64,000 nucleotides of DNA from assembly GCF_900055185.1 (NCBI RefSeq), contig NZ_FIZX01000004.1, forward strand, positions 186,001 through 250,000. The letters are read 5' to 3'. This DNA comes from Grimontia celer. GTDB taxonomy: Bacteria > Pseudomonadota > Gammaproteobacteria > Enterobacterales > Vibrionaceae. The notes beneath the pieces are model-generated. The model saw only the letters and a list, made by a program, of their open reading frames with translations. It was not told the DNA's origin and did no database searches. The position numbers and the translations under genes were made by a program. This document shows, piece after piece, positions 58,867 through 64,000 of the stretch (positions within the stretch are counted from its first letter, which is position 1; every line of letters starts with the position of its first letter).

Positions 58867-59838
58867 TTAAGCTCGCCCGACCGGGAAAGCAATCACCTCA
58901 TCGATGTGGGTTTTGCCTAAAGCCAGCATGATCAGACGATCGATACCCAACGCAACACCTGCGCAATCCGGCAAGCCATGACGAATCGCTTCAATCAAAT
59001 GGTGATCAATCGGCTGGGCTTGCAGCCCCATCTTTTCGCGCTTGCGGTTATCTTCTTCAAAACGGGCCAATTGCTCGTCGGCGTTGTCCAGTTCATAGAA
59101 ACCGTTCGCAAGCTCAATACCTTTAAAGTAGACCTCAAAGCGCGCCGCCACACGGCTATCTTCTTCACACACTCGCGCCAATGCCGCCTGTGATGCCGGG
59201 AAGTTGTAAACGAAAGCCGGAACGGTTTGGCCAATCCGCTCTTCAACACCAACGCTGAATAAGAGTTGCAGTAAGGTATCGCGGTCTTCTTCCGGATCGG
59301 CGATATCAGACAATCCGAGTGGTGCAGCTGCGGCCTTTAACTCGTCCATCGAGCCTTCTAGCGGGCAGACACCGAGCACCTTGATGAACGCTTCCTGATA
59401 AGTCATTCGCTCTGCACCGCCAACGCCCAGAATCAGTTGCAGCAAGGCATCCATTTCATCCATCAATGCATGATGGTCAAAGCCTGGACGGTACCATTCC
59501 AGCATGGTGAATTCAGGGTTGTGATTTCGCCCCGCTTCTTCGTTACGAAACGCTTTGTTGATTTGGTAGATAGCGCCACTCCCCGCCGCCAGCAGGCGTT
59601 TCATGTGGAACTCAGGGCTGGTCATCATGTAAAGCGGGATACCCTCGGCAAAGCCGGGACCGACAAATTCCGTCTTGAAGGTATGCAGATGAATATCCGT
59701 CACCGTCGCCTGACTCATGGCTGGCGTGTCAACTTCCAGCACATCACGCTCGACAAAAAAGCCGCGAATATCGTTCACCAGTTTGGCTCTGGCTTTCAGG
59801 GTTTCAATTTCTGCGGTGGGACGCCATTCAAGGGTCAT
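58867..59838 (-). CDS. epmA: EpmA, elongation factor P (R)-beta-lysine ligase
   Basis: A 323-residue class II lysyl-tRNA-synthetase paralogue lacking the anticodon-binding domain. It ligates beta-lysine to EF-P Lys34. Motifs are [44 protein letters not shown] (motif 2), [22 protein letters not shown] and [15 protein letters not shown] (motif 3). I chose the ATG at 59838; a GTG three codons earlier is possible. It is divergent from frdA with 461 bases between, as in E. coli. Confidence 0.96.
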   Translation of the reverse strand: MTLEWRPTAEIETLKARAKLVNDIRGFFVERDVLEVDTPAMSQATVTDIHLHTFKTEFVGPGFAEGIPLYMMTSPEFHMKRLLAAGSGAIYQINKAFRNEEAGRNHNPEFTMLEWYRPGFDHHALMDEMDALLQLILGVGGAERMTYQEAFIKVLGVCPLEGSMDELKAAAAPLGLSDIADPEEDRDTLLQLLFSVGVEERIGQTVPAFVYNFPASQAALARVCEEDSRVAARFEVYFKGIELANGFYELDNADEQLARFEEDNRKREKMGLQAQPIDHHLIEAIRHGLPDCAGVALGIDRLIMLALGKTHIDEVIAFPVGRA

Positions 59839-59847
59839 TGCTATCAC

Positions 59848-60299
59848 TCAATCTCATTATGACTGGCGGCATTTTAGCTTTCGCGAGGCATGATAGAAAC
59901 CCGTGTTTTTATCAGCATCATAAATGCCTTTTCTGCCCTTTCATTCAAGCGACTGAATTAGCGCAATAAAAGCGCACAACTCCTTTCGATAACCATTCTC
60001 ATTTTCACCGTTTTTCCTTTTTAAAAGAGAGAGTTAAATTGCATGTATCGATGACAGATTTTACGTGTCAGAAACAAGAGAAAACGACGCGCAACCTCTG
60101 TTTAACAAGGTGATTTCTTCCTGTCTAACGACCTGGATCACAAATCTACTGCTCTGGCTTTTTAGAAGGCAGAAACTCGGAACAAATACCCTTTCAGGTC
60201 AAAATTTACGGGATTTAACTTTAATAAGATGGGGAAAGTTTTTGAGTTAGATGCACGGTTAGCATCTTTACATTTTTAACAATCCTCCGGAGGATAGCT
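59848..60299. promoter_or_regulatory. Divergent control region epmA / frdABCD with a Fur-box-like site
   Basis: No credible gene lies in these 452 bases. The sequence at 59988-60006, GATAACCATTCTCATTTTC, agrees with the 19-base Fur consensus at about 14 positions. ATCACA at 60138-60143 is at most a CRP half-site. No good FNR box (TTGAT-N4-ATCAA) was found by eye, though anaerobic control of frd would be expected. The frdA ribosome site CCGGAGGA is at 60287-60294. Confidence 0.4.
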
Positions 60300-62111
60300 G
60301 TGAAAACCATTACCACAGATATCGCTGTTATTGGCGCGGGCGGTGCAGGTCTTCGTACTGCAATTGCTGCTGCAGAAGCAAACCCAGAGCTGGAAATTGC
60401 TTTGGTTTCCAAGGTTTACCCAATGCGTTCCCACACGGTGGCCGCAGAAGGTGGCTCCGCCGCTGTCATCAAGGATGAGGATAGTCTCGACAACCACTTC
60501 AACGATACCGTTGGCGGTGGTGACTGGCTATGTGAACAGGACGTTGTTGAATATTTCGTAGAAAACGCGACTCGCGAAATGGTTCAGTTGGAGCAATGGG
60601 GTTGCCCATGGAGCCGCAAGGAAAACGGTGACGTAAACGTACGTCGCTTCGGTGGTATGAAGGTTGAGCGCACTTGGTTTGCCGCTGATAAAACCGGCTT
60701 CCACATGCTGCACACCCTGTTCCAGACATCGATCAAATACCCACAAATCAAACGTCTCGACGAGTATTTCGTCGTTGACCTGCTGGTTGTCGACAATGAA
60801 GTACAAGGCCTTATCGCCATTCACATGGCGGAAGGCGAACTGGTCTGCATTAAAGCGAAATCTGTCGTACTGGCAACAGGTGGTGCGGGTCGTGTTTACA
60901 ACTGCAACACCAACGGCGGTATCGTGACTGGCGACGGCATGGCGATGGCTTTCCGTCACGGTGTGGCACTGCGCGACATGGAGTTCGTTCAATATCACCC
61001 AACCGGTCTGCCAGGCACCGGCATTCTGATGACAGAAGGCTGCCGCGGTGAAGGCGGTATCATCGTCAATAAGAACGGCTACCGTTACCTGCAAGATTAC
61101 GGCATGGGTCCGGAAACTCCGGTTGGCCAGCCAAAGAACAAATACATGGAGCTGGGCCCGCGTGACAAAGTGTCGCAAGCTTTCTGGCACGAGCAGCAAA
61201 AAGGCAACACCATCAAGCACCCACTGGGTGACGTGGTTCACCTTGACCTTCGCCACTTGGGTGAAGAGTACCTCAAGGAACGTCTGCCGTTTATCTGTGA
61301 GCTGGCAAAAGCGTATGTGAACGTTGACCCAGCGAAAGAGCCAATCCCAATCCGTCCTACTGTGCATTACACCATGGGTGGTATCGAAACTGATTCCCGC
61401 ACTGAAACCAGCATTAAAGGTCTGTTTGCGGTGGGTGAGTGTTCTTCTGTCGGCCTGCACGGCGCGAACCGTTTGGGCTCAAACTCACTGGCAGAATTGG
61501 TGGTCTTTGGCCGCGTAGCCGGTGAAGGTGCCGCTGACCGTGCCGCTGAATTCAAAGGCTGGAACGAAGCTGAAATCGCAAATCAGATGGAAGCAGTGAA
61601 AGCTCGCATCGATGTGCTGATGTCTCAAGAAGGCGATGAGAACTGGGCGGAAATCCGTACTGAAATGGGTCATACCATGGAAGCGGGTTGTGGTATCTAC
61701 CGCCGCGAAGATCTGATGCAAGAGACCATCAACAAGCTGGCTGAGCTGAAAGAACGCTACAAGCGCATCAGCATCAAAGACAAGGGCAAGGTATTCAACA
61801 CCGACCTGCTGTATGCGATTGAAGTGGGCTACGGTCTGGAAGTTGCTGAAGCCATGGCGCACTCCGCCGTGCTTCGCCGTGAATCCCGCGGTGCGCACCA
61901 ACGTTTAGATGACGGCTGCACCGAGCGTGATGACCAGAAATTCCTGAAGCACTCGCTGGCGTTCTATAACCCAGAAGGTGCACCAACCATTAAATACAGT
62001 GACGTGAAAATCACCAAGTCTCAGCCAAAAGCACGTCTTTACGGCGCTGCTGCAGAAGAAGCTGAAGCAGCAGCGAAGAAGGCTGAAAAAGCAGAGAAGG
62101 AGCAGGCATAA
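60300..62111 (+). CDS. frdA: Fumarate reductase flavoprotein subunit
   Basis: A 603-residue FAD subunit that reduces fumarate in anaerobic respiration. The FAD site [15 protein letters not shown] is at residues 10-24, and [12 protein letters not shown] holds the flavinylated histidine (His45 region). The catalytic region is [22 protein letters not shown], then [14 protein letters not shown], and [14 protein letters not shown]. The C-terminal tail ([17 protein letters not shown]) resembles the charged tail of E. coli FrdA. GTG start at 60300 behind GGAGGATAGCT. The stop overlaps the frdB start by one base. Confidence 0.97.
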   Translation: MKTITTDIAVIGAGGAGLRTAIAAAEANPELEIALVSKVYPMRSHTVAAEGGSAAVIKDEDSLDNHFNDTVGGGDWLCEQDVVEYFVENATREMVQLEQWGCPWSRKENGDVNVRRFGGMKVERTWFAADKTGFHMLHTLFQTSIKYPQIKRLDEYFVVDLLVVDNEVQGLIAIHMAEGELVCIKAKSVVLATGGAGRVYNCNTNGGIVTGDGMAMAFRHGVALRDMEFVQYHPTGLPGTGILMTEGCRGEGGIIVNKNGYRYLQDYGMGPETPVGQPKNKYMELGPRDKVSQAFWHEQQKGNTIKHPLGDVVHLDLRHLGEEYLKERLPFICELAKAYVNVDPAKEPIPIRPTVHYTMGGIETDSRTETSIKGLFAVGECSSVGLHGANRLGSNSLAELVVFGRVAGEGAADRAAEFKGWNEAEIANQMEAVKARIDVLMSQEGDENWAEIRTEMGHTMEAGCGIYRREDLMQETINKLAELKERYKRISIKDKGKVFNTDLLYAIEVGYGLEVAEAMAHSAVLRRESRGAHQRLDDGCTERDDQKFLKHSLAFYNPEGAPTIKYSDVKITKSQPKARLYGAAAEEAEAAAKKAEKAEKEQA

Positions 62112-62866
62112 TGTCAGCAAACCGCATTCAGAAAGTCAGCATTCTTCGCTACGACCCATCGAAAGATGACGAACCACGTCTGCAAACCTTCGATGTGCCA
62201 TTTGATGAAACCATGTCTGTACTGGACGCGTTGGGTTACATCAAAGATCACCTGGACAAAGATCTGTCTTACCGCTGGTCTTGCCGCATGGCGATCTGTG
62301 GTTCGTGCGGCATCATGGTCAACAAAGTACCAAAACTGGCATGTAAAGCCTTCCTTCGTGATTACCCGGATGGTGTAACCATCGAGCCACTTGCGAATTT
62401 CCCTATCGAGAAAGATTTGATTGTCGACATGACGCCGTTCATCGAGCGTCTTGAAGCCATCAAGCCTTACATCATTGGTAATGACCGCACACCGGAAGAT
62501 GGCCCGAACAACCAGACGCCTGAGCAAATGGCGCGCTACAAACAGTTCGCTGGCTGCATCAACTGTGGTCTGTGTTACGCGGCATGTCCGCAGTTTGGTC
62601 TGAACCCTGAGTTCATTGGCCCAGCCGCGCTGACGCTCGCACACCGCTACAACCTCGACAGCCGTGATAACGGTGCTGCTGAGCGTATGAAGCTGATTAA
62701 TGGTGAAAACGGCGCTTGGGGTTGTACCTTCGTGGGCTACTGTTCTGAGGTATGTCCGAAGAACGTTGACCCGGCAGGCGCGGTAAACCAAGGCAAGATC
62801 GCATCGTCACAAGACTTCGTGATCGCAATGCTCAAGCCAGATGGCTCTAAGAAAGTGGAGGCTTAA
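62111..62866 (+). CDS. frdB: Fumarate reductase iron-sulfur subunit
   Basis: A 251-residue subunit with three clusters. [2Fe-2S] ligands are in [15 protein letters not shown] with a distal Cys in LACKAF, the [4Fe-4S] in [12 protein letters not shown], and the [3Fe-4S] in [17 protein letters not shown]. It carries electrons from membrane quinol to FrdA. It overlaps frdA by one base and is three bases from frdC, so the four genes are coupled. Confidence 0.98.
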   Translation: MSANRIQKVSILRYDPSKDDEPRLQTFDVPFDETMSVLDALGYIKDHLDKDLSYRWSCRMAICGSCGIMVNKVPKLACKAFLRDYPDGVTIEPLANFPIEKDLIVDMTPFIERLEAIKPYIIGNDRTPEDGPNNQTPEQMARYKQFAGCINCGLCYAACPQFGLNPEFIGPAALTLAHRYNLDSRDNGAAERMKLINGENGAWGCTFVGYCSEVCPKNVDPAGAVNQGKIASSQDFVIAMLKPDGSKKVEA

Positions 62867-62868
62867 GG

Positions 62869-63252
62869 ATGTCTAACCGTAAACCTTACGTTCGTGAAAT
62901 GAAGCGTACCTGGTGGAAAGACCATCCTTTCTACCGCATGTACATGGTGCGTGAAGCCACTGTGCTTCCGCTGATTTTCTTCACCCTGTGCCTGACTTTC
63001 GGTTTAGGCAGTCTGGTCGTTGGCGAAGCGGCATGGAATGGTTGGTTGTCATTCATGGCAAACCCTGTGGTTATCGCGATCAACATCGTGGCACTCGCGG
63101 GTAGCCTGTTCCACGCACAGACTTTCTTCAGCATGATGCCGCAAGTGATGCCTATCCGCATCGGTGGCAAACTGCTGGATAAGAAAGTGATCGTCCTGAC
63201 ACAGTGGGCTGCTGTTGCGGTGATTTCTGCTGTCATTCTGTTTCTGGTTTAA
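62869..63252 (+). CDS. frdC: Fumarate reductase membrane anchor subunit C
   Basis: A 127-residue membrane anchor with three helices. The N-terminal RKPYVREMKRTWWKDHPFYRMYMVREATVLPL, spread over residues 4-35, matches FrdC and includes the quinone-site glutamate in VREATV. It binds menaquinol together with FrdD. Confidence 0.96.
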   Translation: MSNRKPYVREMKRTWWKDHPFYRMYMVREATVLPLIFFTLCLTFGLGSLVVGEAAWNGWLSFMANPVVIAINIVALAGSLFHAQTFFSMMPQVMPIRIGGKLLDKKVIVLTQWAAVAVISAVILFLV

Positions 63253-63276
63253 CCCCGACATCTGAGGAGATTTAAC

Positions 63277-63639
63277 GTGGTCGATTTGAATCCAAAACGT
63301 TCTGACGAACCGGTATGGTGGGGTCTGTTTGGTGCAGGTGGCTCATGGTTTGCAATGATCACCCCTGTAACCATTCTGGTTCTGGGCATCATGGCACCAA
63401 TGGGCATGCTGGATGCAGAAGCATTGAGCTATGAGCGCGTGACAGGTTTTGTCACAAGCTTCATCGGTGCACTGTTCACCGTCGGTACTCTGTCTCTGCC
63501 AATGTGGCATGCAATGCACCGCCTACACCATGGTATGCACGATCTGAAATTCCACACTGGCACCGCAGGCAAAGTCGCCTGTTACGCCACGGCATTTCTG
63601 ATCAGCGCCCTGTCTGTTATCTTCATTTTCATGATTTAA
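63277..63639 (+). CDS. frdD: Fumarate reductase membrane anchor subunit D
   Basis: A 120-residue anchor with three helices. The [19 protein letters not shown] beginning and [17 protein letters not shown] motif with its histidine pair are typical of FrdD. GTG start at 63277 with GAGGAGA upstream. It is the last gene of the operon. Confidence 0.96.
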   Translation: MVDLNPKRSDEPVWWGLFGAGGSWFAMITPVTILVLGIMAPMGMLDAEALSYERVTGFVTSFIGALFTVGTLSLPMWHAMHRLHHGMHDLKFHTGTAGKVACYATAFLISALSVIFIFMI

Positions 63640-63655
63640 CAGCCAGTAAAACGAG

Positions 63656-63681
63656 AAAAAGGGAGCACTTGCTCCCTTTTT
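63656..63681 (+). terminator. Terminator of the frd operon
   Basis: AAAAAGGGAGC (63656-63666) and GCTCCCTTTTT (63671-63681) with loop ACTT, followed by GTTT. An A run on the other side lets it serve the convergent minus-strand gene too. Confidence 0.92.
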
Positions 63682-63710
63682 GTTTACCCAGGCTCTGTTG
63701 AGATAGGCCT

Positions 63711-64000
63711 TTACTGCTGAACTTTCTGCATGGCTTCGGTTTTTTCCATCATTCCCAATGCACCAAGCCCGGTGATCACATCAAGATTAGTGGTCATCTT
63801 GCCGCCATCACCACCACCAAAGTAGTGCTTTGGTACTTCAACTTTGAAGTCTTTCAGGTTGTGATAAAGCGACGTAGAAATATCACGGTTAAGTTCTGCC
63901 AGATAGACGTCGCGGTTTGCACCATACGCATCATACTTGGCTTTCAATATGGCCGCCTCCGCTTCACCTTTAGCCAGAATCGCTAGAGCTTCGAACTCCG
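63711..64000 (-). CDS. SPFH/flotillin-like protein, C-terminal part only
   Basis: The reading frame is open from the right edge (first whole codon reads E-F-E-A-L-A-I-L-A-K) to a stop at 63711, giving about 96 residues. The Ala/Glu/Lys-rich helix KGEAEAAILKAKYDAYG followed by DVYLAELNRDISTSLYHNLKDFKV and PKHYFGGGDGG resembles the end of band-7/SPFH proteins of the flotillin type. The N-terminal membrane segment and SPFH domain lie outside the window, so the family call is tentative. It is convergent with frdD. Confidence 0.65.
   Translation of the reverse strand, partial: EFEALAILAKGEAEAAILKAKYDAYGANRDVYLAELNRDISTSLYHNLKDFKVEVPKHYFGGGDGGKMTTNLDVITGLGALGMMEKTEAMQKVQQ

Noticed and set aside
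60065-60250. Possible small GTG-started gene of 61 codons upstream of frdA
   Set aside because: No good ribosome site, no family resemblance, and it lies where the frd promoter region is expected.
60528-61460. 310-codon minus-strand open frame opposite frdA
   Set aside because: Antisense shadow of frdA; composition is not protein-like and the true gene is unambiguous.

Overview
The window looks like a chromosome segment of a marine gammaproteobacterium of the family Vibrionaceae, perhaps near Grimontia, Enterovibrio or Photobacterium. From about 15 kb to the right end, gene content and order follow a block known from Vibrio and in large part from Escherichia coli: pspG-dusA, zur, pgi, alr-dnaB, rplI-rpsR-priB-rpsF, rlmB-rnr-nsrR, purA, hflCKX-hfq-miaA-mutL-amiB-tsaE-nnr, queG, glycine tRNAs, orn, rsgA-psd, epmA and frdABCD. 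The sodium-motor gene motX, with its own flagellar sigma-28 type promoter, points to Vibrionaceae. The exact genus is inference.

Positions 1-14148 are accessory. They hold a nearly complete periplasmic alcohol-oxidation module. On the minus strand lie a PedF-type cytochrome c, a quinoprotein-associated periplasmic binding protein, a PQQ alcohol dehydrogenase, an acetaldehyde-type dehydrogenase, a NosR-like flavin/iron-sulfur membrane protein, and pqqABCDE (pqqE runs off the left edge). Divergently, on the plus strand, lies the four-gene PQQ-dehydrogenase-associated ABC system (binding protein, beta-propeller, ATPase, permease). The dehydrogenase carries the Asp-x-Asp signature of lanthanide-dependent enzymes (PedH type). 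The working model is that the alcohol is oxidised in the periplasm with PQQ and a rare-earth ion, electrons go to cytochrome PedF, and the aldehyde is oxidised by the NAD-type dehydrogenase. No regulator of the module is present in the window.

Positions 14228-30886 mix conserved genes with inserted ones: an outer-membrane barrel, pspG with a sigma-54 promoter, dusA, a small MarR-controlled locus, zur-cheX, pgi, yjbQ, a membrane diguanylate cyclase, a large secreted Calx-beta protein, an Omp85-like barrel without POTRA domains, alr, dnaB and a DUF481 protein.

Positions 31066-51000 are the ribosomal-protein/replication operon, the RNA-processing and nitric-oxide genes (rlmB, rnr, nsrR, hmp with two NsrR sites), motX, purA, the hfl operon and the nnr-to-hfq superoperon. 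Positions 52096-53390 hold no protein gene. They contain a cluster of DnaA boxes placed as E. coli datA is placed, a decayed tRNA-Gly remnant, and five identical tRNA-Gly(GCC) genes. The right end carries orn, rsgA, psd, two transporters, epmA, fumarate reductase and a truncated SPFH/flotillin-like gene.

The strongest leads are the candidate datA-like locus, the lanthanide-type alcohol dehydrogenase in a Vibrionaceae background, and the NosR-like protein wedged inside the PQQ cluster.
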